A DNA stretch of 64,000 nt from Limnanthes douglasii subsp. nivea (lineage: Eukaryota; Streptophyta; Magnoliopsida; Brassicales; Limnanthaceae), in assembly GCA_036936605.1 (NCBI GenBank), contig JAUPFV010000001.1, positions 318,458,250 to 318,522,249 on the forward strand, read 5' to 3'. The position numbers were made by a program, and so were the translations under genes. Below the pieces are notes generated by a model. The model worked only from the letters and a program-made list of their open reading frames with translations. It searched no databases and was not told the DNA's origin. Shown here piece by piece: positions 35,258 to 45,699 of this stretch. Within the stretch, counting starts at the first letter, position 1. Each line of letters opens with the position of its first letter.

Positions 35258-36277
35258 TGATAAATGTAATAAATAATATTTGGTGTGATAAGTGATATAG
35301 TTGTGGGAGAGATTTAGACTCTTATGTAAAAATCGAAGGCTAGAAAATAATAAAACCGTTTATGTAACGAACTGCTGAACTTAAATTCTTACGCCTATAT
35401 ATAACGGCCAGACTGATGTGAAGGAGGTTCTGATTTTTGGATTGAATTACTTTTCACTTTTTGATTTTCTCTCTGGTAGTTGTTTTTTACTATTTCTCTC
35501 TAAGAAGAACTTAAATTCTTGCGCCTATATATAACGGCCAGACTCATGTGAAGGAGTAAGGATGGCAATGGGTCGGGATGGGTGCGGGTATAGCTAAACC
35601 CGTAACTCATCCCGTCTATGTTTTTCCAAGCCCATATACTAACCCGTACCCGTCGGGTAGTAATATTTTTTTCCCACACCCAAACTCGTCGGGTTCGGGT
35701 ACCCATCCGCGGGTACCCATGGAAGTTTTTGAAAAATATCGGATATTAATTCAAAAAATAAAGGAAACATGTTTAAAAATATCAAATTTAAATATGTTAG
35801 TAAATCATTTTTAATAATTAATATATGGTTTTGGTATATGCTAGTAATTATTTTTTAATTTAATTAATAATATTTATTGGACACAAAAATAAAAATATTT
35901 TCAAAAGAGATATTGAAAAATCAAATTCAATATTTAAATGTAGAATGATATTTGTCAAAATATACTATAATCATTATAAGTAGCAAATATTTTGTTTAAA
36001 TGTAGAATGATATTTTCTTTAATTAACAAATTTAGGATGATATTTTTCAAAATATACTGATTATTCTCAGTTTTGTAGAGATTAAACCAAAATATTTGAA
36101 AAAAATAAATTTTAAAAATAAATTAAATAAATTAAATGTTTAAATGTAGAATAATATTTTACAAAATATATTTTATATATTAAAAAATAATAAATTATTT
36201 TTGGCATTACATAATACAAATACTAATATCAATACTAATATGAGTAATTTTATTTTAAAGTTTGTTAAATAATATTA

Positions 36278-36299
36278 GATAATTTATTTTTTTATATAA
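36278..36299 (+). repeat. Target-site duplication of the LINE, left copy
   Basis: 22 bp, starting GATAATTTA and ending TATATAA, identical to 38514-38535. Confidence 0.9.
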
Positions 36300-38513
36300 C
36301 ATCCTTAGAAAGAGTCTTAGGTTTTAAACAAGCAAATCTTCCATTTACTTATCTAGGAATTCCAATACACTCAAACAATCATTCCATTCACTTTGAGAAC
36401 TTAGTAGACAAGATAAGAAGTAAAATCTCAGACTGGAATTCTAAAAACATATCATTTGGAGGCAAAATAACTTTAATAAACTCTGTTCTAATGTCATACC
36501 CTATATATTATTTACAGTCCATTAAATTACCTTTGAAAACAATATCTAGGATTGATAAACTTCTAAACAAGTTTCTGTGGGGATTTAATGAAACAAACAA
36601 ACATATAATCTGGTCTAGTTGGGAAAATTTGTGTAAACCATATAATGAAAATGGATTAAACATAAAAAAATAGAGATATTCAAACTGTTTTTTCCTTTAA
36701 ACTATGGTTCAACTTTAGGAACAATAAAACTCTTTGGTCAAACATGATGCACTCAAAATACTGTAACAACATTCATCCATTACAATCTACATTGAGAATA
36801 ACAGATTCTAAAATATGGAAAAGAATGAATGAAATCAAAGAAAAAGCAGAAAAACATATAAGATGGAAATTAGGCAATGGTAATTCAGACTTCTGGCTAG
36901 ATCAATGGCATAGCTCTAAACCCTTAATAACTTTAACAACAGTCAATTCTCACCATTACACACAAGCAAAGATAAATGAATACTGGATAAATAATGAATG
37001 GAACATAGATAAACTACAGAATAGCCTGCCTTCTAAGTATGTCAATGAAATCATCAAAATAAAGTTTAATACAAGTACAACTGATTCCATCATTTGGAAG
37101 CTTTCAACTGATGGAACTTTCAACTTAAAGAAGACTGTTAATGAAGTAAGACACAAATCCACAACATCAAAAATAAAAGACAAAATCTGGAATAATATTT
37201 CTCCAAAGAAATGTTCTTTCATTCTTTGGAGAGTACTTAACAATCTATTAAGTATAGACACAAAACTTCAACAGAAAGGTTTCCAATTAGCATCTAAATG
37301 TACTAGCTGCCAAAACTTAGAAACACTTAACCATGTTTTTGTATCTTGTGAAACTGCTTGGTCTATATGGTCTTTCTTTTTTGCTAAGTTCAATATAGAT
37401 ATAGGTAAATATATGACGGTGAATCACATTATTAATCTTTGGTTGTTATCTACATCTAAAAGAATACATATACATACTATTCTGCCATCTTTGATTATAT
37501 GGTCTATTTGGTATGCTAGAGACAGTAATAAACATAAGGGCATAATCTTATCTTCCAAGAAAATTATTAATCATATATTATTCATTCTTTCATCCTTAGA
37601 TTCAGGATCACATTTAACCAGAAAACATTGGTCAAAAGACTTGCACTTAGCTAAGAAATTAAGATGTTTTAATCATGTTAAATCTTCTAAGCCTTTTTTG
37701 TATATCACTTGGTCTCTGCCTATACATAATAGAATCAAATTGAATTGTGATGGATCCTCCTTGCACAATGGTGAATCAAGCTATGGTTTTATTATAAGAA
37801 ACAACCTTGGAACTCTTTTAATTGCTAAAGGTGATGTAATAGGGAGATGCTCTCCTCTAACTGCTGAAATCTTAACACTTATTAATGGCCTTATGTATTG
37901 TAACAATCAGAATTTAACTTCAGTAGATATAGAGATAGATTGCCTTAGTTTATTTAACATGCTTGCTATAGGAAAGTGCCCCTAGCACTTAGAGAAAATA
38001 CTTCAATACTGCAAAACATTGATAAAACCTCAGATGTCACTCAAACATATATATAAAGAACATAATTTAGCTGCTGACTGGGCTGCCAAACATGCACTTA
38101 CGATTCAATCTGATTTCACAGCTGAACCAAATCATTCATTGCATGAATTAAATGTTATCACATTGTTAGAATCCTTAAACCTGGGTTACTTTAGATTCTT
38201 TGAAGAAGACTAATCTGTTTTGGCAAGTTGAAAAACTTGACCTTAATGATTTCTGTTTTGCAGGTGAAGGAAGAAAGAACTTGAGCATTAGATGAAGCAC
38301 AAAGATGGTACATAACAAGAAGGAAAGGCACAAAGAAGAGCATTAGAGAAAGAAGAGATAGGAAGCTACAAAAGAAGAGCTATAGTCACAAAAATGCTAA
38401 GGGAAGCCTTTAAACAAAGAAGGCGAAAATGTAATAGTTATACCAGAAAATAATGAACATAATGTAATATTTTTCATTAACATCAATAAAATTTATTTCT
38501 TGGGAAAAAAAAA
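36300..38513 (+). mobile_element. 5'-truncated L1-type LINE inserted in the hAT-like element
   Basis: It is flanked by an identical 22-bp target duplication, and its 3' end is an A-tract (38505-38513). These are the signatures of target-primed reverse transcription. It keeps only the C-terminal third of ORF2. A 3' UTR of about 300 bp follows the stop at 38213. The intact duplication makes it one of the youngest insertions in the window. Confidence 0.9.
36302..38213 (+). pseudogene. LINE ORF2 C-terminal fragment: RT thumb, zf-RVT, RNase H
   Basis: The first block (36302-36673) reads LPFTYLGIPIHSNNHSIHF, SDWNSKNISFGGKITLINS and LMSYPIYYLQSIKLP, the end of the L1-type RT. A one-base slip in the A run at 36664-36670 shifts the frame. 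The second block (36744-37985, 413 codons) has KLGNGNSDFWLDQW, then a zf-RVT region: ISPKKCSFILWRVLNNLLS and CTSCQNLETLNHVFVSCETAW. The RNase H opens IKLNCDGSSLHNGESSYGFI, with the first Asp, followed by TAEILTLINGLMYC and VDIEIDCLSLFNML. One stop at 37983 separates the last block, LKHIYKEHNLAADWAAKHA. An RNase H at the ORF2 C-terminus is known in several plant L1 lineages. Confidence 0.85.
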
Positions 38514-38535
38514 GATAATTTATTTTTTTATATAA
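38514..38535 (+). repeat. Target-site duplication of the LINE, right copy
   Basis: 22 bp identical to 36278-36299. Confidence 0.9.
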
Positions 38536-38856
38536 TATTAATTTAGCGGGTACCCGTCCAGTATTATCCAATGGGTCCGGTTCGGGTTGGATACCCGTGG
38601 GAAATTTTTTAAATCCATAACCCATCTCAAACCCTGGATAGTAAATTTTCAAATCCACGACCCATACGCGGAAAAGTTTTTAAACGCATAACCCATCCTA
38701 TCGAATCAGGTACCCGCGGATTTGGAAAAAATTACCATCCGTACGAAAAAGGTTATGATTTTTGGATTGAATTACTTTTTACTTTTTAATTTTCTCAATA
38801 TAGTTGTTTTTACTACTTCTCTCGGAGAAGCAACAGATTAGTTCCACATCAAATTC

Positions 38857-39710
38857 AACTATCCAAAACAAATTTATTTGTATTTCATCAAAATTAAATT
38901 CCCACCAAAATAATAGAAATTGATTGCGGAGGTTTTAACTCCGATATCAAAATTGGATATATACTAAAAAAAATAAAAAACGCAAATATTAAATTTTAAA
39001 TTGTTAAAATCCAACCCAACGTCATAAATTATGTAATGAACAATTTGATACGTTGTGGATTTAAAAAAAAAGAAAAAAACCAGACTTGTTAGGGAATCTA
39101 GAAAAGTTTTGATGTTTGACTTAAAAAAAAAAAACATATAGCTTTTAACAAAAGCTTTATACATAATTTTTCTTTACTATTAAAAGACAACTTGGCATTT
39201 TTCTAGCTACCTTTTCAACAATTTGGTTGGATTTATTTTGTAACATTAATAGGGACATTTATAACCATGGTATTGAAGATATAGAAATTTTGTAGGATAG
39301 TAAAACCTAAATCTAAGGATAATGAGATATTTCAACATAAAAAATAACAATGCAGATTACGTTAGTATAACTATAAGGCCGCAGTAAACCCCCGATTTGT
39401 TTCGTCCTCGATTACCTTACAAAAGTTATTATATTATTTTTATAAGAAGTAAAGTATAACGAAAAATCAGTACTAACATAAAAGGATTGAAGTCATATAA
39501 GCTCTATCTTTTACAGACCAAAACATATTACAACAACTTAACAGTAAAAACATCCTTAAGTTCGTCCAAAAACTCTCGCTTTAATACAATACTGTATCAG
39601 CCTCCATCAAGAACAACCACGCTCTCAAAATCTTGATATTTCTCTTCAGATTTCTTCTAACTTTCTTTTTCTCTTTTGCATGTATACACTTCTATGAAAA
39701 TTTTGACTAC
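38857..39710. other. AT-rich intergenic sequence downstream of the HHO-type gene
   Basis: No coding region or repeat boundary is seen. The right part presumably contains the 3' UTR of the minus-strand gene that ends at 39711. Confidence 0.45.
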
Positions 39711-41691
39711 TTAAGTCGGTTTTCGACAACTATGCCCATCTGAATTCTCGTTTTCTTCGGTGTTGTTATTATCTACTCGGTTATTAGCTGGAGAAAATAG
39801 CTTAGACCCATTTGCAAAAAGTGGACCTTTTGGTGAACCAGAAGACTCTGATAGGCACTCAACTGTCCATTTGCTCTTCGCTTCGGTTTTGGACTGATAA
39901 ATTTTTTTCTTATGTAGCCTGTATTTCTGTATTAAGAGAAAAAACAATAACAATAACAATCTGAGTTGTGCATGTATCAATAATTTATAACCTAGACCCC
40001 ATCCGCAACTTGTTCAGGCCGGGTCAAAAATGCCAGGGCAGGTTTGGACTAGAAGAGTCGGTCAGCCAACTTTTGTCATTCCTAATTCAGAACAGGTCGT
40101 GGTCCGGTAAATGTATGTCAGGACGGGTTTGGACTAGAAGAGTAGATCAGACAACGTTCTCATCTAATCGAATAAACTAGTCAGATTTGTAGATGGTAAA
40201 AGCTAATACGTTAAAACCAGATTGCATCTGGTCAGCCTGGCCGATCCCATATTATATGAATCAAAACCATAGAAACATCTAAAATCCGGGTCCAAATTGG
40301 GTCCGAGTATAGCATACTAACTCGTTATTACAAAGTTATGTCATGATTCCAACCCATAATCGTACTTTCTAGGACATCTATTTATTTTTTTCGTGGGAAA
40401 TATATTTCCAGGACTATCCAATACCAACTGATCAAGGTCATATACTCTACAAAAAAAGTTTACCTGTAGATGGCTTTTTACTTCATCATTGGTGAGTCCA
40501 TCAACCTGCATACTGTCCCTAATCTGCTTAGGAGTTGCCACTACAAACACACATACACAATATATAACTCCAGTAAGTTTAAGTTTTGAACCATATAGTA
40601 AAAAAATCCAAGTCAATTATTATTTTTCAGTTTCGGCAAAATATAACCGACTCCTAGTAATATTTTAGTGCCCAAAACACTAACCTTCTGATCCTCCAAG
40701 CTTTTGAAGTGCCTCAATAAATCTCCTGTGAAGCTCCGGTGACCAACTCCGTCTTTGTTTCCTTTGCTGTTGATACTCTACTTGTGGCTTAAATTGCACA
40801 GCTCCCCCTTCAATTTTACTGTTATTACAGTTTTCAGTTTCAACTGGCATGTAACTATCTCCATCGATTGTCTGAGAATAGGAGATTAATATCAATTTAG
40901 CTAGATACAATTACAAAAGAACATATAAAAAACAGTAGCACAAATTTAATTCAAAAAAACTGTAACCTACATCGATTTATTGCATATCAGTTCCATTTAT
41001 TTCTCCCTCAAATCGTTACTCATCAATATCTAGCAGAAACTATTACCAAAAAAAGATACACAATCTTTATTTTTATTTTCCATAAAGGTGATAGAATTTT
41101 ATACTACTAATCTAAATAGTTAAATATATATCTAGAAAACAAATGATTAATTGAATTATAAAAATCAAAGCTTTTTATGATTACCGTTCTTAACTGCGAG
41201 ACAGAATGATTCTGATTCTGATTCTCCCGGTTACTCCATAGCTGAACAGACCTCATCCAGTTTTGTTTATCGACACCAAAGTCGATTTCCATATTTACCC
41301 CTTTATCTTCATCGAATTTTCGCTTAGTGGTCACCTGTCTCTGGCTCAATTCTCTAATTTTCAGTGCTTCCTCTTTTAAATTCTCAATCACTGTAAAAAA
41401 ACCAAAAACCCCAATCAAAACTCAAACAAAAACCCATAAAATCAAATCCAAATCTAGATAAAAAAGGATTAAAACCCAGAATCTATCATTACCATCGCTT
41501 AAAAGAAACATGCAACAAGGAAGTTCTCGTTTAAAAGCTTCGATCTTTCTCTTCTCTTCTTCTAATCTATCAATAAAATCATCGATCTTGGTTAGTTTTG
41601 AAGTGCTGGACTCTTCTTTTGAAACATCTTTCATGAATTCAGACACAGTTTTCGGAGCTTGTGATAAACTCAAATCCAAACACACCTCCAT
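39711..41691 (-). CDS. GARP/G2-like (NIGT1/HHO-type) MYB-related transcription factor, five exons
   Basis: Likely a nuclear transcriptional repressor of the HRS1/HHO (NIGT1) family, which acts in nitrate and phosphate responses; relatives such as EFM affect flowering. Exons, read on the minus strand: 41691-41493, 41390-41185, 40871-40685, 40540-40464 and 39926-39711. All introns are GT-AG, and the joined frame is open for 294 residues. The N-terminus has LDLSL (residues 5-9), an LxLxL EAR-type repression motif. Residues 36-57 ([22 protein letters not shown]) match the family's conserved helical domain, followed by [16 protein letters not shown] lies near residue 112. The G2-like domain is [36 protein letters not shown] and [14 protein letters not shown], spanning exons 3-5. 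The C-terminus is short (about 65 residues) and lacks the GGIWVPP-type block of many relatives. The N-terminal wording favours the HHO4-7/EFM side, not HHO1-3. Confidence 0.93.
40017..40165. repeat. Short two-copy repeat inside intron 4 of the HHO-type gene
   Basis: GGTTTGGACTAGAAGAGT with flanking CAGG(G/A)C(A/G)GG and GATCAGAC/GGTCAGCC occurs at about 40041 and 40126. Intron 4 (39927-40463) also has GGGTC-rich words typical of small plant DNA transposons. It may be a decayed MITE; no clear ends are seen. Confidence 0.4.
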
Positions 41692-41765
41692 TTTTTTCTC
41701 TCTCTAAAAACTTGGGTTGGTGTTGTGTTCTTTCTCTCTCTATCTCTGTCTCTATCTTATACGAT
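41692..41765 (-). promoter_or_regulatory. CT/GA-rich leader upstream of the HHO-type start codon
   Basis: The bases just upstream of the ATG are, on the minus strand, dominated by GAGAGA runs (41697-41705 and 41731-41755). Such tracts are common in plant 5' UTRs. A TTATATG word at 41787-41793 is a possible TATA element. Confidence 0.35.
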
Positions 41766-41817
41766 TGATTTGGGGTATCTTTATTACATATAAGGAAGTA
41801 AATAAGAACAAAGAGAC

Positions 41818-41868
41818 GCGGAGATTCGATGCTGTTTCTCTAGTGATAAATGATAATCGAGTCTCCGC
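41818..41868. promoter_or_regulatory. 13-bp inverted repeat upstream of the HHO-type gene
   Basis: Arms GCGGAGATTCGAT (41818-41830) and ATCGAGTCTCCGC (41856-41868) pair with one mismatch across a 25-bp loop, about 130-180 bp upstream of the ATG. The left arm contains GATTC and the right arm GAGTC, one base from GAATC. The half-sites are 31 bp apart. NIGT1/HHO proteins are reported to bind GAATATTC and paired GATTC/GAATC sites, the latter with a longer spacer, so self-regulation is possible but unproven. Confidence 0.4.
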
Positions 41869-41899
41869 ATAAAGATTATTAACTTTATGTCAAAGGAAT

Positions 41900-43250
41900 T
41901 ATATTTATACCCTCCTTTATTTTAAATAGTTTTATTTAACACTAGATTTATATATATCTTTCATACAATTTTATTATCATTCAAATTTTGATTTTTTAAC
42001 TCATAAAGTTTATATTTAATACTAAAATTTGTTTTAAACGTAATTTTAAAAGGACAGAATTCTTAATTAGTTCATCGGAACTTATAAAATACAAAAACAA
42101 AAGAATGGTCAAAAAACTAATTTGAAACAATTGTGAAATTGTGAAAAGATGAGGTTCAATTGAATTATAATTTTGAATGCGAGTAGTAAACTAGTATATT
42201 CTTTTGCTAGCTGTATATAATTATGAGTCATGACGTGTCTTTTGTGAATTGAGAATAGATAAGGAATCTTCTGGCACAAAATTGATTGCAGAACGATTTC
42301 GTTGCGCCGCTTACCAATTTAAATAATTTTCTATAAATTCGGTCAATTGCTTAGATAATGTATAAAATTCCAGTAAAGTTAGTGGGAGGAAAAATAAATT
42401 ATTGTTAAAATATAAGGCTAGAAAATGAATAAAATTTGACGGTTTTTCTTTTCTTTTGACTATAATATTGGATAATGTAATTATTTAATAATCATCATAT
42501 AAAATTAATAAAATTTTGGAACTTTTGTTTGTGTATTAAATGGTCCGATTTGGATTTTGTTGAGTCAATTTATACAATAATTATTTTTATTCCTATAAAG
42601 TGAAGTTTTGACATTATATTTCTTTTCTACCAAACTTACGCATTAACTTTTCAATTAAAAAAACTATAAAGAGAGTTATTTTATTTTATTTTATTACAGC
42701 ATCTTATTTTTATTTTTATTTTATTTTTATAGAACTAATTGGAGCTAATTTAATTGTATCAAATTAGTTTAATAATTATTAAATTTTTTATTTGATTTTT
42801 TAATAAATTTTAAAAAAATTAAGTTGGCATCTTTTTATTACCATAATTGTTTACATATTTTATTAATATTGAGAGTTTTAAAGTCTTTAAAAAAATTAAA
42901 AGGGTTATTAGTCTTTGTTTCATTAAAAACGACAGATCTTTGTCTATAAAAGAATGTTTCAATAATGTTTTATAGACAAATACAATAAAACTCTAGTCGA
43001 AGTTTATAACTTATACCGTTTTATGGTTGGAGACCACAACCCACTAAATTGACTTTATTAATTTAGTCCATGAGTTATTAGTTCATGCATAAGTGTTGAG
43101 TTTTGGATCATCTCGTGCCCAAATTTAACCCGGTTACCACATTTATAAGTTCATAACGTATTTTTACCTATAGGCTCAATACCTAATTAATTATAGATAA
43201 TATAAATATCATGATTACTTATTTTAGTGGAATACCTTAAGACAATGGAG

Positions 43251-43252
<2 letters not shown>
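41900..43252. other. AT-rich intergenic sequence, nothing recognisable
   Basis: Very AT-rich, with T-rich runs (42660-42730) and no open frame of note. From about 43016 onward the composition changes slightly and may be decayed LTR sequence of the Copia remnant to the right, but no second copy confirms this. Confidence 0.4.

Positions 43253-43296
<44 letters not shown>
43253..43296. repeat. (AT)n microsatellite, about 22 units
   Basis: An uninterrupted AT dinucleotide run of about 44 bases. Confidence 0.95.
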
Positions 43297-43299
<3 letters not shown>

Positions 43300-43916
43300 A
43301 ATCTTTTAGTTGAACCGTCATATGTTACTCAATTCCTTGGATCTATTGCCAATATGCAAATAATACAATTTTGTACATGATCAATAAACAATAAAGGATT
43401 AAAGACCTATTTCTCGTAATGTGAATAATAAGATGCAATAGTAATCACATTATTGACATCAATCAATTACTTGGGCCAATTACGGTGTGCAACTTAAGAA
43501 TAATATGAATTTTAATCGTACATATCTACTCTCAAATAGTCCTACATTTGGAGATCTAGTAAAGTAACATATATCAATAACGAAGCATATGTATTGCAAT
43601 CAACCTTTATGTATACAATATCGCAAATAGCACCAGATCCCATTACAAAAATCCCACTGAAACTAATTACCCTCTAAATCAAGTACACCCACATTGATGT
43701 TGTGTTATTAAAAACCTTAGACAATACCGCTTTTGTAAGATGGGCCACTATCATAGATTTTGTGCTGATGTCATCTTTATATATATGACTCATCTAAACT
43801 CTCTCTCTTTAAAAAACAAAAAAATATATTTATGTGTTTCGATTTAGTCAAGCTCTTGTTACTATTATAAGATTGTGTCGTGGAATTTTTGTCGTAATAC
43901 AACCTCATGGGATCTT

Positions 43917-44171
43917 TTATCCCTTGTATGACAATCTAATAAAAAAATTCCGCAGCCACAACGCTTGGTTCGATACCTCAAAGCATGCACAAACTATACT
44001 ACCATGGTGGATGATGCAATAAGTATTTTTTTTATTTTTCCAGGATATCGCAGCTCCAACAAATAAGAATATGTTTCCCGATGTGCTCTTTTGTGTGTCT
44101 ACGCATCCACCAAAATATGATTTGGAATACCCAATGATCTCCAGCCTTTTCGACTTCATATATGTCAACAT
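43917..44171 (-). pseudogene. Copia RNase H fragment
   Basis: 84 open codons with EIIGYSKSYFGGCVDTQKST, SGNIFLFVGAAISWKNKK and FEVSNQALWLRNFFIRL. These correspond to the GYSDADWAG, ISWKS and EA..WLR motifs of the Copia RNase H. The first catalytic Asp pair reads S/Y here, so activity is lost. Confidence 0.8.
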
Positions 44172-44731
44172 GTGTCATTTTGTTCCTTAAAGATATCATA
44201 ATAACATTTTCACTACCTTCTAGAGTCCGTTCCTGGGTTACTTACATACCTCTTCAACATATTCACAACAAAGGAAATGTCCGGCCTAGCATCGATTCAC
44301 TTTCGAGAGTCAAATATTTCTATGACATGTTTGTAAGATGATGGATCATCTGCAGTTCTAGCACATGACTCATTGTGTTCCTAAAGATATACTATAAAAT
44401 TTGGATGTATAACATTCTTCTTTTCTTCGTGAACCTTCTTAAATGTACTATTACTTATTGTTGCACTTCTTGAGGATGTAGAGTTTGATACTCATGAAAA
44501 TGTAATTTTGATATTCTTATATAAGATTACTTTGAGGTTCCTCTTATTCAAACGAAACCATATCCGTCTCCTAGTTAAAACCCTTAAGTGGAACACTAAT
44601 TTTATTCTGAGTATTACTTTGTTTTAATGAGACTGAACTAATTGGCATTAAAGTCCAATCTTCTGATACTTGAGTATCTCCGTTATAACCTTCATAAATC
44701 TTTGTAGGTTTTTCCTCAAACTGAAAATCTA

Positions 44732-44914
44732 TTATATTATTATTCCCTTAAACTCAACATCCCCTAGAAACTTTTTCGTTCCCATTTCAAATATAATACT
44801 AATGAGAGGATCATAAAACTTAAAACCCATAGAGTATTCAGAATAACCAATCAAGAAGCAACTAATTTTTTGTGTCCAGTTTCTTTTCGTGAGGTTTGTA
44901 AGATCTTGCCTCAA
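44732..44914 (-). pseudogene. Copia segment after integrase
   Basis: 60 codons reading FLIGYSEYSMGFKFYDP, FEMGTKKFLGDVEFKG. This matches the Copia region between integrase and RT (GYS...G(Y/F)..YDP...., ARFFEDVEF). Confidence 0.7.
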
Positions 44915-44929
44915 TTGGACACCCCTTTA

Positions 44930-45650
44930 CATGTAAATGCGTTAAATTGGGTATGCGCCATTCCAAAGCTTATATGGGGTTCTAATAGTTATCTTAGTGG
45001 GCACTCTGTTGAGTCTATAATGGTAGAGATGAGTTAATTATCATACTTTATCCATATATTTTAGTGTATGGTACTGTCTCTTAGATATACCATTCATATT
45101 GGGCAAACTTGTATACTGAGGGACTATGCCACACTCCTCTAGGCACTACACAAATGGCATTTGACGTTGTTCATTTGATGTGTCATATTTACCATAATAT
45201 TCACCACCATGGTCAGATCTAATATTTATAATGATCTTACCACATTTTTTTGAACTTTGGTCCTAAGAACTTCGAACTTATCCAGGGCCACGAGCTTTTA
45301 ACGAATGAGGTAAAGGTATCCAAAACAAGAGTAGTCATTTATAAATGATTTAAAGTACCGATGTTTGTTCTATGATTCCTTTAGAAACGGTCCACATATA
45401 TCGATATGTATCAATTTTAAGACTCAATTCGCTCTATATGCCCATATCCTTCAAAAGGTGAGAACAAACATTACATTCTCTAAATACAATACATGTCTAG
45501 TATAAAGTTCTAAATTCAAATCACAAATCGCCAACACATGGCATGAGCTCTATTCTATTATAAAGATGGATCTTTCATCCTCACTTAGTATCCCGCTCCT
45601 TAACGTACCCTAAAAAGAAGTACAGACATTAGCTGTGGTAGTCGAATCAA
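44930..45650 (-). pseudogene. Copia integrase, degenerate
   Basis: In broken frames one reads LIHIDICGPF near 45400, FINDYSCFGYLYLI near 45340, a D-HGGEYYGKYD-like motif near 45200-45230 and a PNMNGISKRQ motif near 45090. These are the three catalytic-residue blocks of a Copia integrase in order. Stops interrupt every block. Confidence 0.65.
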
Positions 45651-45699
45651 CCCACTATGTATTCTTTTCCACATAAACCAAAATATTTTTTAAAACAAA

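Larger units (their letters stand above)
35557..38743. mobile_element. Non-autonomous hAT-like DNA transposon
   Basis: Ends are TAAGGATGGCAAT and, inverted, TACGGATGGTAAT (11 of 13 match). The element is bordered by 8-bp duplications TGAAGGAG (35549-35556) and CGAAAAAG (38744-38751), which differ only by three transitions. Subterminal regions are rich in GGGTACCCG-type words at both ends, a familiar pattern in plant GGATGGCAA-terminated elements. No transposase is present. Excluding the LINE it contains, it is about 950 bp. The duplicated LTR segment next to it gives the empty site: GTGAAGGAG joined directly to GTTCTGATTTTTGG. Confidence 0.75.
4422..38851 (+). mobile_element. Element C: nested, decayed Ty3/gypsy Tat-type LTR retrotransposon (outermost host)
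   Basis: The two LTRs lie 30 kb apart and share long matching blocks (for example the words around 4560-4700 and 35380-35510). Both begin TGATAA and end CCACATCA. A primer binding site follows the 5' LTR, and a purine tract (AACTAAGGGGGG) precedes the 3' LTR. The flanking pentamers are ATTTC (4417-4421) and AATTC (38852-38856), a one-mismatch target duplication. Coding order on the plus strand is gag start (4860-5400), then after the nested insertions gag zinc knuckle, protease, RT, RNase H, second RNase H-like domain and integrase (26851-31067). An antisense ORF (34270 to 31678) follows. The gag core is missing where F, B and X sit. The antisense ORF and second RNase H place it in the Tat group. 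Confidence 0.8.
35258..38851 (+). repeat. 3' LTR of element C, internally duplicated and split by a hAT-like insertion
   Basis: It begins TGATAAATG at 35258. The sequence aligned to the 5' LTR runs to about 35506. Then about 50 bp is repeated (AACTTAAATTCTT...GTGAAGGAG, 35507-35556). The hAT-like element follows, and the LTR resumes at 38752 and ends CCACATCA at 38851. The first pass contains an uninterrupted version of the hAT target site (near 35420-35440). Confidence 0.8.
43917..45650 (-). mobile_element. Decayed Ty1/Copia element, minus strand (integrase to RNase H)
   Basis: Copia domains are in the right order reading leftwards. First come the integrase zinc region and core (about 45600-44930), then the post-integrase segment (44914-44732), a heavily broken RT region (44600-44200) and RNase H (44171-43917). 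Most of RT is missing or unreadable. Stops are frequent. No LTR pair could be set. The AT microsatellite and flanks to the left may hide a former LTR. Confidence 0.7.

Noticed and set aside
41510..41707. Plus-strand ORF opposite exon 1 of the HHO-type gene
   Set aside because: It is a shadow of the minus-strand exon with no domain of its own.
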